Assembly: GCF_000308775.1 (NCBI RefSeq)
Contig: NZ_BAGJ01000135.1
Span: 1 to 64,000 of the forward strand
Direction: 5' to 3'
DNA: 64,000 nucleotides
Source: Nocardia testacea NBRC 100365
Lineage (GTDB): Bacteria > Actinomycetota > Actinomycetes > Mycobacteriales > Mycobacteriaceae
In this document: piece after piece, positions 46,393-55,489 of the stretch
Position numbering within the stretch: position 1 is the stretch's first letter
Layout of the letters: the number at the start of each line of letters is the position of its first letter
Translations under genes and position numbers: made by a program
The notes under the pieces: generated by a model
Database searches by the model: none
What the model saw: only the letters and a program-made list of their open reading frames with translations
Told to the model about the DNA's origin: nothing

Positions 46393-47936
46393 CACACGCG
46401 TTCTCCGCGCTGACTCCGGTGCGATTCCTCGACCGCGCAGCCTCCGTCCACGGCGAGCGGACCGCTGTCGTCGACGGCCCGCGCACGCTCACCTACCGCG
46501 GGCTGCACGACCGCTGTCGCAGCCTCGCCGGCGCTCTCGTCGACCGCGGCGTCCAGCCGGGTGATCGGGTCGCGGTGCTCTCGCACAACACCCTCGAAAT
46601 GCTCGAAGCCCACTACGGGGTCCCCTATGCCGCAGGCGTCCTGGTGCCGCTCAACGCCCGGCTCAGCGCGACGGAGATCGCCTACATCCTCGAGCACAGT
46701 GGGGCGCGGGTACTGATCGCGACCGACCCGTTGACCTCCCTCGCGCTCGAGGCTGTCGCGCTGGCCGGGAGTCCGATGACGGTGGTCGCCGGCGGTGAGG
46801 AGTACGAGGCGATCGTGTCCTCCGGTACGCCGGTGGACGTCTCCTCGCACGACGAGCTCGCACCGATCGCCATCAACTACACCTCCGGGACCACCGGGAA
46901 GCCCAAGGGCGTGGTGTACACCCACCGCGGCGCCTACCTGCAGTCCGTGGCGATGGCCTTCCACTCGGGCATGGACCTCAACTCGGTCTACCTGTGGACT
47001 CTGCCCATGTTCCACTGCAACGGATGGTGCTTCACGTGGGCGGTGACCGCGGCGGGAGCGACCCACGTCTGCCTGCCCAGGGTCGAGGCGGACGCGATCT
47101 GGGAGGTGATCGACGATGCCGGGGTCACGCACATGTGTGCTGCCCCGACCGTCATCTCGACCATCACCTCAGCTCCTTCGGCGACGATCTCGCCCCGGAA
47201 GGTCTGGGTCGCCACCGGCGGCGCCCCACCGGCACCCGCACTCCTGGCGCGGGCCCGCACCCGCGGCCTGGACGTCACCCACCTGTACGGCATGACCGAG
47301 ACCTACGGGCCCGCGGTGATCAACGAGTGGGACCGCGGGTGGGACGCGGCGCCGGAGGCCGAGCGCGATCGGCTCAACGCGCGCCAGGGCGTCGGCAACA
47401 TCATCACCGGCGGTGTCCGCGTGGTGGACGAGGCCGGCGGTGACGTGCCCGCCGACGCGACGACGATCGGCGAGATCGTGCTGCGGGGGAACAACGTCAC
47501 CGCCGAGTACTACCGCGACCCCGCGGCCACCGCGGCGGCGGTGCCCGACGGATGGTTCCGGAGCGGGGATCTCGCCGTTCGACATTCCGACGGGTACATC
47601 GAGATCCGCGATCGCGCGAAGGACCTCATCATCTCCGGCGGGGAGAACATCAGCTCCATCGAGATCGAGCGCGCGATCCTCGAGCACCCCGCGGTCCTCG
47701 AGGCCGCGGTGGTCGGTGTTCCCCACGAGCACTGGGGCGAGCGCCCCGCGGCGTTCGTCTCCCTCCGCCCGGGCGCGGAGCTCAGCAGCGGCGACCTGCG
47801 CGCCCACCTGCTCGATCGCCTCGCGAAGTTCAAGGTACCCGACCGGATCGAGTTCGCGACGCTCCCCAAGACCGCCACGGGAAAGATCCAGAAGTTCCAG
47901 CTCGGGCAACAGCTGATCGCTCACCCGCCGGGCTGA
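46389..47936 (+). CDS. Acyl-CoA synthetase, FadD13-like
   Basis: 515 aa from a GTG overlapping the preceding stop. Adenylate-forming motifs: A3 YTSGTTGKPKGVVYTH, A5 YGMTETYGPA, A7 RSGDLAVRHSDGYIEI, A8 RAKDLIISGGENISSIEIE, and A10 PKTATGKIQKF with the catalytic Lys. Activates a carboxylate as its CoA ester. Comparable in size and context to FadD13 of the mymA operon. Sits between an amine-dehydrogenase-like enzyme and an aldehyde dehydrogenase, so likely acts on the acid the latter produces. Confidence 0.93.
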   Translation: MTHAFSALTPVRFLDRAASVHGERTAVVDGPRTLTYRGLHDRCRSLAGALVDRGVQPGDRVAVLSHNTLEMLEAHYGVPYAAGVLVPLNARLSATEIAYILEHSGARVLIATDPLTSLALEAVALAGSPMTVVAGGEEYEAIVSSGTPVDVSSHDELAPIAINYTSGTTGKPKGVVYTHRGAYLQSVAMAFHSGMDLNSVYLWTLPMFHCNGWCFTWAVTAAGATHVCLPRVEADAIWEVIDDAGVTHMCAAPTVISTITSAPSATISPRKVWVATGGAPPAPALLARARTRGLDVTHLYGMTETYGPAVINEWDRGWDAAPEAERDRLNARQGVGNIITGGVRVVDEAGGDVPADATTIGEIVLRGNNVTAEYYRDPAATAAAVPDGWFRSGDLAVRHSDGYIEIRDRAKDLIISGGENISSIEIERAILEHPAVLEAAVVGVPHEHWGERPAAFVSLRPGAELSSGDLRAHLLDRLAKFKVPDRIEFATLPKTATGKIQKFQLGQQLIAHPPG

Positions 47937-47985
47937 GTTCCGCCGGCCACCTCACCCCACCGCATCCCGACAACAGGAGATCACC

Positions 47986-49422
47986 ATGCTCGCCCCCAGC
48001 GCCTACAGCGCGAAGAACCTCATCAACGGCGAACTCGTCGCCGCCGAATCCGGACGGCTGCTCGATGTCCTGGAACCCGCGACCGGTGAGGTCCTGGCCC
48101 GGGTTCCCGCCAGCGGCAAGGAGGATGTCGACGCGGCCGTGACCGCAGCCGCCCAGGCGTTCCGCTCGTTCCGGCGCACCACCCCGGGCGAGCGTGCGGA
48201 GATGCTCCTGACCCTGGCGTCCAAGATCGAGGAACACGCCGAGCACATCGCGTTGCTGGAGTCCCGCAACGTCGGCAAACCCCTCCCGGTCGCCCGCGAC
48301 GAGGTGCCCTTCGCGGTGGACAACCTGCGATTCTTCGCGGGTGCGGCGCGGACGATGGAGGGACGCGCAGGCGGCGAGTACCTGCGCGGCTACGAGTCCT
48401 ATGTGCGGCGCGAGCCGATCGGCGTCGTCGCCGGCATCGCACCGTGGAACTACCCGCTGCTCATGGCGACCTGGAAGTTCGGTCCGGCCCTCGCGGCCGG
48501 GAACTGCAGCATCCTCAAGCCCTCCCGCCAGACCCCACTGACCGCCCTCTACATCGCCGCGCTCGCGCAGGACGTCTTCCCGGCCGGTGTGTTCAACGTG
48601 TTGTCAGGGTCGGCGTCGGACATCGGCGACCACTTGGTCGCGGATCCCCGTATCGGCCTGGTCTCACTGACCGGCGACACCAGCACCGGACGGCACATCG
48701 CCGAGGTGGCCGCGTCCCACGTCGCGCAGACGCATCTCGAGCTGGGTGGCAAAGCGCCGGTCATCGTCCTCGACGATGCCGATCTCGACGCGGTCGTCGC
48801 GGGCATCGCCACCGCCGGGTTCGCCAACAGCGGCCAGGACTGCACCGCGGCGTGCCGAGTGATCGCCACCCCAGGGATCTACGATCGGCTGCTCGAGGCG
48901 CTGGTCCCCGCGGTTCAGGCGATCCGAGTCGGCGATCCCGATGCCGGCGGCGACATCGACATGGGTCCACTCATCTCGGCCGCACACCGACAGTCCATCC
49001 TCGACGTCCTCGCCGAGACCGACGGCACCATCGTGACCGGCGGCAAGGCCGTGCCCGGCGACGGCTTCTTCCTCGAGCCCACGGTGGTGGCGAACCCGAG
49101 TCAGGCGGACGTGCTCGTGCAGGCGGAGCAGTTCGGCCCCGTCGTCACTGTGCAGCGCGCGGCCGATATCGACCAGGCCTTCGAGTGGGCGAACGACGTG
49201 AAGTTCGGCCTGGCGTCGTCGATCTGGACGCAGAACCTCCATCACTCGGCACGCGCGGCACGCGACCTCGACTTCGGCTGCGTCTGGGTGAACGACCACA
49301 TGCCCGTCCTCTCGGAGATGCCCCACGGCGGATTCAAGCAGTCCGGATACGGCAAGGACATGTCGATCTACGCGCTCGAGGAATACACCCGCATCAAGCA
49401 CGTGATGACCAAGACGAACTGA
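47986..49422 (+). CDS. Aldehyde dehydrogenase, aminobutyraldehyde-dehydrogenase (PatD)-like
   Basis: 478 aa. Catalytic Cys286 in NSGQDCTAACR and Glu252 in HLELGGKAP, with Asn155 in IAPWNYPL. The stretches FFAGAARTMEG, GQDCTAACR and THLELGGKAPVIVLDDADLD closely follow E. coli PatD/YdcW, which oxidises 4-aminobutyraldehyde. NAD-linked oxidation of an amino-aldehyde to an amino acid is therefore likely. Ribosome site AGGAG upstream. 49 bp after the synthetase gene and 34 bp before the dioxygenase. Confidence 0.93.
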   Translation: MLAPSAYSAKNLINGELVAAESGRLLDVLEPATGEVLARVPASGKEDVDAAVTAAAQAFRSFRRTTPGERAEMLLTLASKIEEHAEHIALLESRNVGKPLPVARDEVPFAVDNLRFFAGAARTMEGRAGGEYLRGYESYVRREPIGVVAGIAPWNYPLLMATWKFGPALAAGNCSILKPSRQTPLTALYIAALAQDVFPAGVFNVLSGSASDIGDHLVADPRIGLVSLTGDTSTGRHIAEVAASHVAQTHLELGGKAPVIVLDDADLDAVVAGIATAGFANSGQDCTAACRVIATPGIYDRLLEALVPAVQAIRVGDPDAGGDIDMGPLISAAHRQSILDVLAETDGTIVTGGKAVPGDGFFLEPTVVANPSQADVLVQAEQFGPVVTVQRAADIDQAFEWANDVKFGLASSIWTQNLHHSARAARDLDFGCVWVNDHMPVLSEMPHGGFKQSGYGKDMSIYALEEYTRIKHVMTKTN

Positions 49423-49456
49423 CCACCTCAGATCCTCACCTGGAAGGAAACACACC

Positions 49457-50320
49457 ATGACATCGGTCGATGCGACTCTCCAGCGAGTCGGCAACACCAC
49501 CGACATCGCCGAGATCCGAGAGATAGTCGATCGCGACGGCGGCGTCATCATCGAGGGCCTGCTCACCGCCGACCAGGTCGCGCGGTTCAACGCCCAGATC
49601 GAGGGACCCCTGGGCGCGCTCGCCCCCGGCGGGAAGCACGAGCTGGAGATCGTCAACGAGTTCCACGGCGCCAACACCAAGCGCCTGACCAACCTCGTCA
49701 CGCACAGCCAGGTGTTCCGGGACGAGGTGATCGACAACGACCTGGTGCACGCGTTGTGCGAGGCGATCTTCCTCGAGGAGTCCGGTACGTTCTGGATGAC
49801 CACCGCCCAGGTCATCGAGATCGGCCCCGGCAACCGCGCCCAGATGCTCCACCGCGACCTGGAGAACTGGTTCCCGTTCGTCGGGATGGGTCCCGCCGGC
49901 CCGGAGGTGACCCTCAACTTCCTCATCGCGCTGACCGACTTCACCGAGGACAACGGCGCCACCCGCGTCATCCCCGGCAGCAATCACTGGCCGGACTTCC
50001 AGGATCGCGGCACCCCGGATCAGACGGTCCCGGCCACGATGAAGGCCGGTGACGCGCTGTTCTTCAGCGGCAAGACCGCCCACGGCGGTGGTGCCAATGT
50101 CACGACGGACCAGTACCGCCGCGGGCTCGCATTCGCCTTCAACCCGGGCTACCTGGTCGGCGAGGAGGCGTATCCCTTCCTCGTGGACCGCGAAGTCGTG
50201 AAGACCCTGCCCGAGCGCGTGCAGCGCATCCTCGGCTTCCGGTCCCAGTACCCACTGGGGTCGCCCGGCCTCTGGCAGGTCGACTACCGCGAGCTCGGCG
50301 AGTACCTGGGTCTCGACTGA
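49457..50320 (+). CDS. PhyH-family Fe(II)/2-oxoglutarate dioxygenase
   Basis: 287 aa. The iron triad is His132 and Asp134 in MLHRDLENW and His209 in SGKTAHGGGANV, with Arg222 in YRRGLAFAF positioned to bind 2-oxoglutarate. Length and fold agree with phytanoyl-CoA dioxygenase-like enzymes, which hydroxylate acyl-CoA or free small molecules. Preceded by GGAAGG. May hydroxylate an intermediate of the pathway; position in the pathway is unknown. Confidence 0.9.
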   Translation: MTSVDATLQRVGNTTDIAEIREIVDRDGGVIIEGLLTADQVARFNAQIEGPLGALAPGGKHELEIVNEFHGANTKRLTNLVTHSQVFRDEVIDNDLVHALCEAIFLEESGTFWMTTAQVIEIGPGNRAQMLHRDLENWFPFVGMGPAGPEVTLNFLIALTDFTEDNGATRVIPGSNHWPDFQDRGTPDQTVPATMKAGDALFFSGKTAHGGGANVTTDQYRRGLAFAFNPGYLVGEEAYPFLVDREVVKTLPERVQRILGFRSQYPLGSPGLWQVDYRELGEYLGLD

Positions 50321-50403
50321 CTCGTGCGGCCTGCGCGCCGACCCGATCGGTCGGGGCGGGCGGCGCATACTCGTTGTCACGGCGAGCGATGGAGGTTCGT
50401 GGA

Positions 50404-51642
50404 ATGACGGTGGCATCCGACGAGCTGTGGCCCGTGCCCTCCGACCGGGTGCGCGAGCTCTTCCGCGACGTCGCCGAGACCATGCTCGCCAGGCACACCG
50501 AGATTCTGGCCGATATGGAGGAGGCGACGCTCCGGGACCCCCGTTACCTGGCGATCTCACAGGACCCCGTGCTGGCCGAGTCCAGCGACCGCGTCGGCGT
50601 CCTCGCCCTCAAGAAGTGGCTGACGTCGAACATCGCCGCACCCGGCGTGCGGGTCCCGCCACCGGACAGTGAGGAGACGCGTACCTACGCGCGCAATGTC
50701 GTTCTCCGCGGCCTCACCACCGACGAGGTCACCTCGTGGCGGGCCGGACAGTACGTCGTGTGGCGGTGGTGGCTCGCCGAATGCTTCAGGGTGGCCGGTG
50801 ATCTCGACGAGCTCGAGTCGCTCGTGGCGGTCTCGGCCTGTTCACTGACCACCGCCGTCGACGACGCCATCGCGGCACTCGCACAACAGGTCGACGAGGT
50901 CCGCGAGGAGTTCGCGGGCGGCGCGCAACTTCAGCGCTACGCCACCGTCGAATTGCTGCTGCAGGGTGCCGACATCGCGCCGGCGAGGGCCGAGGCCCAG
51001 TTGGGATACGCGCTGACCGGCTCGCACATCGGCGCAGTCGTGTGGACGGATTCGGAGCGCGACGCGCACGCACTCGACGCCGCGAGCGAGCAGTTGATGC
51101 GGGCCTGCGGCGCGGGAGGTCGACTCACCGTTGTGGCGGGGACTTCTGCGCAGTGGCTGTGGATTCCGGCGAAGACCGTACCGCCCGCGGCGGAGCTCGA
51201 GGAGTTGTTCAGTCGGCACCCCCGCGCTCGTGTGGCGCTCGGCCGCGCGGCGCCGGGTACCAACGGATTCAGGCGAACGCACCTGGATGCCGCGGCAGCG
51301 CAACGCCTTCTGTCGCGGCTCCGTTCGAACCTCACCGTGATCCGTTACGAGGACGTGCAGATGATCGACCTGATGTCGGCCGATGTCGGCCAGCTCGATC
51401 AGTTCGTCACCGATGTCCTCGGCGACTTCGAGGCCGCGAGTCCGGTCCTGCATCAGACGGTGCTCACCTACGTCGAGGAAGGCCTCAACCGGTCGAGTAC
51501 CGCGGAGCGGCTGTTCACCCACCGCAACACGATCGACCGGCGTCTCGCCCGCGTCGACGAACTCCTACCCCGCCCCTTCGCCGACCGGCCGACCGAAGTC
51601 GCGACGGCGTTGACAGTCCTCCGGATCCGCGGCACGGCCTGA
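50404..51642 (+). CDS. PucR-family transcriptional regulator
   Basis: 412 aa from the ATG at 50404, preceded by GGAGG at 50391-50395. The C-terminal PucR HTH is clear: LTYVEEGLNRSSTAERLFTH followed by RNTIDRRLARVDELL. The middle GGDEF-like portion and N-terminal helical part are typical. PucR proteins activate purine, amine and other catabolic genes. Last gene of the rightward operon, 83 bp after the dioxygenase, so probably the local activator. Confidence 0.9.
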   Translation: MTVASDELWPVPSDRVRELFRDVAETMLARHTEILADMEEATLRDPRYLAISQDPVLAESSDRVGVLALKKWLTSNIAAPGVRVPPPDSEETRTYARNVVLRGLTTDEVTSWRAGQYVVWRWWLAECFRVAGDLDELESLVAVSACSLTTAVDDAIAALAQQVDEVREEFAGGAQLQRYATVELLLQGADIAPARAEAQLGYALTGSHIGAVVWTDSERDAHALDAASEQLMRACGAGGRLTVVAGTSAQWLWIPAKTVPPAAELEELFSRHPRARVALGRAAPGTNGFRRTHLDAAAAQRLLSRLRSNLTVIRYEDVQMIDLMSADVGQLDQFVTDVLGDFEAASPVLHQTVLTYVEEGLNRSSTAERLFTHRNTIDRRLARVDELLPRPFADRPTEVATALTVLRIRGTA

Positions 51643-51658
51643 CCCCCACGCCGCCTAC

Positions 51659-53023
51659 TCAGCGCTTCGCGCGCCCTCGGCGACGCAGCTTCCGCCGCGC
51701 CAGCGTCCTGCTGCCGCTGAAGAAGTCGTTGATCCGGTCCACGCACCAGGTGAGCCGGATCATGAACGGGCTCAAGAGCCGTGCCATCGATGCCGGGTAC
51801 TCCGGAACATCCGACCAGATGCCTGCGAGGTCCTCCGGCATCTCGTCGTCGACGATGTAGTCAGCGATCATCTTGCCCACGTACGGCACCTGACAGAGGC
51901 CGTGGCCGTTGCAGGCCATCGAGTAGTAGACGTTGTCGCCTACCTGCCCGGCGACAGACAGCCAGTCGGCGCTGATGCCGATCCAACCGCCCCAGGCCCG
52001 CGCGATGGACACGTCGGACAGCGTCGGGAATCGGTCGGACAGGTCGGCCGCCATGTCCTTGACGAGGCCGGGGGACGGAACCCGATCCGGGAGCGGGTAA
52101 CTCAGACCGCGCTCCGCCCGGCGGACCCCGCAGACGATGGTGTTGCGCTCGGTGAGCCGGTAGTGGGTCATGAGCTGGTGCTGGGTGATGATGCCCGACC
52201 GGCTGGTCCAGTCCAGCTCGGCGATCCGCTCGGGCGCGATGGGTTCGGTCTCGACCTCGATGACGTACAGCGGCACCGAGAGGTTCTTGGGCGTGATGTC
52301 CCATTCGCCGGAATAGGCGTTGGTCGCGAGCACCACCTTGTCAGCCCGCACCGTGCCCTTCGGTGTCGTGAGCTCGACGATGCCCCCTGCCCTCCGCACG
52401 TCGCTCACCGGCGACTCCTCGAAGAGCTCGACCGACGAGTCGAGAACTGCGCGCCGCACACCGCGAGCGAGCTTGCCCGGGTTCAGCATTCCGCCGATGG
52501 ACTCTCGCATGCCGCCGACGAAACCGGCCGGAAGGCCGAGCTGCTCACTGGTGCCGACGATCCCCTGCCCACCGGCGGCGCGCAGGATCGCCGCCTGCGT
52601 GCGGACCCTGAGCATCATGATGGGAGAGACCGCACCCCACACCAGACCGTTCGCCACGTAGTCGCAGTCGATGTCATGAGTCTTCATGAGGTCTTCCACA
52701 TAGTGGCCCGCGTGTTCCGCCAGCTTGGCCATGACCGGCAGCTTGCTGCCGGAGAACAGCCCGAGCATTCTCAGGTCCCCACCCGGCGCCCCGGCGATCT
52801 GACCGCCGTTGCGCGAGGCCGCGCCATAGCCGCAGAACTCGGACTCCAGCAGGACCACGTCCTGGCCGCGCTCGGCGAGGCGCAGCGCGGTCGCCATTCC
52901 ACCCATGCCGCCGCCGACGACGGCGATGTCGCAGGTGAGGTCGCCGTCCAAGGCGGGCCGTATATCGTCCGGTCGATCGATCCAGCCGGTGAAATTGCTG
53001 TACCTGGTGGTGTCGGTTCTCAT
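51659..53023 (-). CDS. FAD-dependent amine oxidase (DAO family, PuuB-like)
   Basis: 454 aa from the ATG at 53023 (AGGA 4 nt upstream); a further upstream in-frame start would add 37 residues not typical of the family. FAD motif IAVVGGGMGGMATALRLAER with ESEFCGYGAASRNGGQ, later VVLATNAYSG and SMACNGHGLC, match gamma-glutamylputrescine oxidase and related amine oxidases. The C-terminal 30 residues are very Arg-rich. Convergent with the PucR gene, gap 16 bp. Suggests that amine oxidation is part of the pathway. Confidence 0.9.
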   Translation of the reverse strand: MRTDTTRYSNFTGWIDRPDDIRPALDGDLTCDIAVVGGGMGGMATALRLAERGQDVVLLESEFCGYGAASRNGGQIAGAPGGDLRMLGLFSGSKLPVMAKLAEHAGHYVEDLMKTHDIDCDYVANGLVWGAVSPIMMLRVRTQAAILRAAGGQGIVGTSEQLGLPAGFVGGMRESIGGMLNPGKLARGVRRAVLDSSVELFEESPVSDVRRAGGIVELTTPKGTVRADKVVLATNAYSGEWDITPKNLSVPLYVIEVETEPIAPERIAELDWTSRSGIITQHQLMTHYRLTERNTIVCGVRRAERGLSYPLPDRVPSPGLVKDMAADLSDRFPTLSDVSIARAWGGWIGISADWLSVAGQVGDNVYYSMACNGHGLCQVPYVGKMIADYIVDDEMPEDLAGIWSDVPEYPASMARLLSPFMIRLTWCVDRINDFFSGSRTLARRKLRRRGRAKR

Positions 53024-53964
53024 GCTGTCCTGATCTCCCTCGAATAGTGGGTATGACGGTGCGGTGGAAGCCTCGCTGAGATCACGTAACCGGGTCCGTT
53101 GTCGGTGCACGAACTCTTCCTCCACTATCGCCATCCCTTCATAGGGTCACCATGGTGAGTCGTGGCGTATTGGCGAGGATCGCGGTGCGAATTGCACACG
53201 TAACCCGCTCGCTACTCCCCGAGGGGCACAACCACAGCGAGCCCCGACACCGCGCCGCACACACCACCGATCCGGGTGGTTGCGCGCGGCCTACACGGCC
53301 CAGCTCGGCCTTGCCGTGGTGACGCGTGCTACCGACCAGGCGCGGCTGCCCCCGCCGGCTCTGACAGGTACCGAATACACACGGCAACCGGAACAACCGC
53401 GTTCTGTGGGTGTGCGCTGAATGCCATCGTCGCCCCGATCCGGTCACGCTACGCCAGCAGTCCTGAGCGGTGCTGCCGGTCACCGGACTGCAACCGCCGG
53501 AGGACGCGTCCACCAGGCAAATCGAGAACCAAAGCGGGGGAAACGGGGGCGGGTCGAACCACCCCGAAGCTACCGCCACAACGAACACTCGACCCTCGAT
53601 GACCGGACGTCAGAACGTCAAGTCGACCGGTAGACCACGCAAACTGCTGGCTGGCTACGCTCGAGACGACGCACGACACACCAGCAGACGGCTGACCAGG
53701 GAAAAAGCTACACGACCGACAATGCGCCTCCAGCTCCGCGAGCATTTCTCTCCCCTGGTGGGCACCCGGCGCCGACGCCACATCGACGACGAAGGCGCGG
53801 GTAACCGCGGGGCTTGCTCGAGCCTGCGCCCACGTGGCGATACGTGACACACAGTCGGCCGCCGGAGTTCCGGTTTCGGCGACGGGCGCGCGGTAGTCCT
53901 GCGCAGAATGTGCACCCAACATTGCGTGAGTGCATTATGAGTGCGCTTTGATAGCATTGACATC
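53024..53964. other. Intergenic stretch of about 0.9 kb with gene debris
   Basis: No supported gene. The leftward frame 53449-53922 has partly coding-like composition (ARASPAVTRAFVVDVASAP) but no family match I recognise. A 32-bp sequence at 53595-53626 recurs imperfectly near 55297. It ends with the promoter of the toxin-antitoxin pair. Confidence 0.35.
53949..53956 (+). promoter_or_regulatory. Candidate FitA operator half-site TGATAGCA
   Basis: TGATAGCA lies 9 nt before the antitoxin ATG. From memory this matches the half-site of the inverted repeat bound by gonococcal FitA (TGCTATCA...TGATAGCA). The upstream partner is weak: TGCATTAT at 53931-53938. Autoregulation is expected for this pair. 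Confidence 0.4.
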
Positions 53965-54288
53965 ATGACGACGAAAGCCGCCAAAACCAAAGCTCGCAGG
54001 CCTGCCGGCAAGAAGGTCGCGGCCGCCGTATCGAACCTGAACGTCCGCAACCTCGACCCCGCGGTCAAGGCCACCATCCAGCGGCGCGCCACCCTCCACG
54101 GACGTTCGATGGAAGCCGAGGTTCGTGACATCCTGACCCGTGCCGCGAACGAAGACGATGCCCCCGGCGCGCCGAACCCACTGTCCGGGGCAGCCTTGCT
54201 GGCACGTCTGGCCGTCCTGCGCGAAGCCCTCGACGGTGAGACCCCGGAGTTCGATACGTCATTTCTCGAAGCGTCCGAGGGTCACTGA
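53965..54288 (+). CDS. FitA/VapB-like antitoxin
   Basis: 107 aa from the ATG at 53965; the earlier in-frame GTG at 53941 has no ribosome site. A basic N-terminal tail (KAAKTKARRPAGKK) precedes a ribbon-helix-helix: LNVRNLDPAVKATIQRRATL followed by HGRSMEAEVRDILTRAA, as in FitA. The C-terminal part (PEFDTSFLE) would wrap the PIN toxin. The stop is directly followed by the toxin ATG. Confidence 0.88.
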   Translation: MTTKAAKTKARRPAGKKVAAAVSNLNVRNLDPAVKATIQRRATLHGRSMEAEVRDILTRAANEDDAPGAPNPLSGAALLARLAVLREALDGETPEFDTSFLEASEGH

Positions 54289-54711
54289 ATGCTGGTCCTG
54301 GATACCAACGTGATCTCCGCCGCGATGGCCCCGGAGAAGCACCCCATCGTCGCCGGCTGGCTCGCCGCCCAAACCGGCTACTACACAACATCTATCACTG
54401 TGTTGGAAGTAGCGAACGGCCTTGCCCGGCTGGCCGAGGGCCGTAAGCGGTCGATCCTCGAGGCTGCCGCCCTGACGGTGTTCGAACCGCTCGAAGCAGC
54501 AGGGCGTGTCCTGCCGTTCGAACAGGCTGCCGGATACCTGTATGCCGGGTTGATGGTGAAACGGCCGAAACCGACCGCCGGGGAGATCTTCGACGCCCAG
54601 ATCTTGGCTATCGCGTTGACCCATGACGCCACGGTGGTCACCCAGAACGTGAAGGACTTCGCCGGCCGCGGAGCAGCGATATTCAACCCCGCCACGGGAA
54701 CCGATCATTGA
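54289..54711 (+). CDS. FitB/VapC-like PIN-domain RNase toxin
   Basis: 140 aa. The PIN acidic quartet is Asp5 (LVLDTNVIS), Glu40 (ITVLEVANG), Asp102 (IFDAQILAI) and Asp123 (NVKDF). Normal length. Predicted Mg-dependent endoribonuclease neutralised by the preceding antitoxin. The gene starts immediately after the antitoxin stop. Location near a tRNA fragment suits a mobile-element stabiliser or a remnant. Confidence 0.92.
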   Translation: MLVLDTNVISAAMAPEKHPIVAGWLAAQTGYYTTSITVLEVANGLARLAEGRKRSILEAAALTVFEPLEAAGRVLPFEQAAGYLYAGLMVKRPKPTAGEIFDAQILAIALTHDATVVTQNVKDFAGRGAAIFNPATGTDH

Positions 54712-54977
54712 AACGCTGAACTGTCCATCCAGCGCCCAGGGTACGCGTCTCCATCGCCGATAGTATGGCCACAACCCCGGCATGACGCCGTCGGGGCATC
54801 CCTGAACCACCCAGTCCCGAACATTCAGCCGAGTCGGATCGTCTGCGCTCCGCACGCCCATTCACTGCTTGCATCCGCCTCTCCGGTCTCGGTGGACACA
54901 GCTGCACACCCGACCGCGTCGGTTTCGGCGAACAGGATCCAGGACCACGGGGGTAGACGCGGGGCCAGACACAAAAC

Positions 54978-55016
54978 AACAGGTCAGGCCCGGTCTTGAA
55001 CCGGACCTGACCTGTT
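54978..55016 (-). terminator. Strong hairpin terminator downstream of the tRNA fragment
   Basis: Arms 54978-54993 and 55001-55016 pair over 16 bp with one mismatch, loop 54994-55000. On the minus strand it is followed by GTTTTGTGT. It lies just 3' of the tRNA-Ala fragment, as native tRNA terminators do. Confidence 0.8.
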
Positions 55017-55028
55017 CTGCTCTTTCTG

Positions 55029-55062
55029 TGGAGCTAAGGGGACTCGAACCCCTGACCCCCAC
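55029..55062 (-). other. 3' fragment of tRNA-Ala, probable attachment site
   Basis: On the minus strand the 34 nt comprise the end of the anticodon stem and variable loop, a perfect T-arm (GGGGTTCGAGTCCCC) and acceptor strand TTAGCTCCA. This corresponds, from memory, to the 3' half of an actinobacterial tRNA-Ala. Upstream sequence (plus-strand 55063 onward) does not fold into the missing D-arm and anticodon arm, so the gene is truncated. Such 3' fragments mark att sites of elements integrated in tRNA genes. Confidence 0.75.
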
Positions 55063-55489
55063 GAAGAGGTTCATGAGACTGATCGGTCCGGCGAGATATC
55101 GACGTTCGGGACACACCAACGATCACCCCCAGTGACGGCGACGAAAATAGCTGCATCGGTCCAATGCCAAGACGGCGGATTATCTTTATCTGCAACGGAA
55201 TACAACGTACATCGAGAAACGTCCATCAGGACTGAACTGCACGGCCTCTCCGGCCGGACTTCCCCGGACACACTCCACAACGACGACTCAGCCCGTTATT
55301 GCCTGGTCGTCAGGACGTCAAGTCAACCGGCGGCAACGCGGCATCCCGGCCCACTGCGCCCGAGACATTCCGTTACGCCCGCGCAGACGACTCAGCAGGG
55401 AGAATCCCATTCGACCGGCGACGCCCCTTCGGCTTCATGAGCAGTGCCGCCCCGTACCACTCGACGCCGACGTCGTATCGACGATGAAA
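55063..55489. other. Unassigned stretch right of the tRNA fragment
   Basis: No supported gene. Part of it (about 55135-55240) is visibly more AT-rich than the surroundings. It holds the second copy of the 32-bp imperfect repeat near 55297-55328. The sequence then merges into the decayed 3' end of the epimerase pseudogene. Confidence 0.35.

Noticed and set aside
53139..53588. Leftward 149-codon frame next to the amine oxidase gene
   Set aside because: Cys/Trp/Ser-rich sequence without motif, ribosome site or conservation pattern.
54869..55135. Rightward 88-codon frame containing VELRGLEPLTP
   Set aside because: This peptide is the familiar artefact of translating through the 3' end of a tRNA gene.
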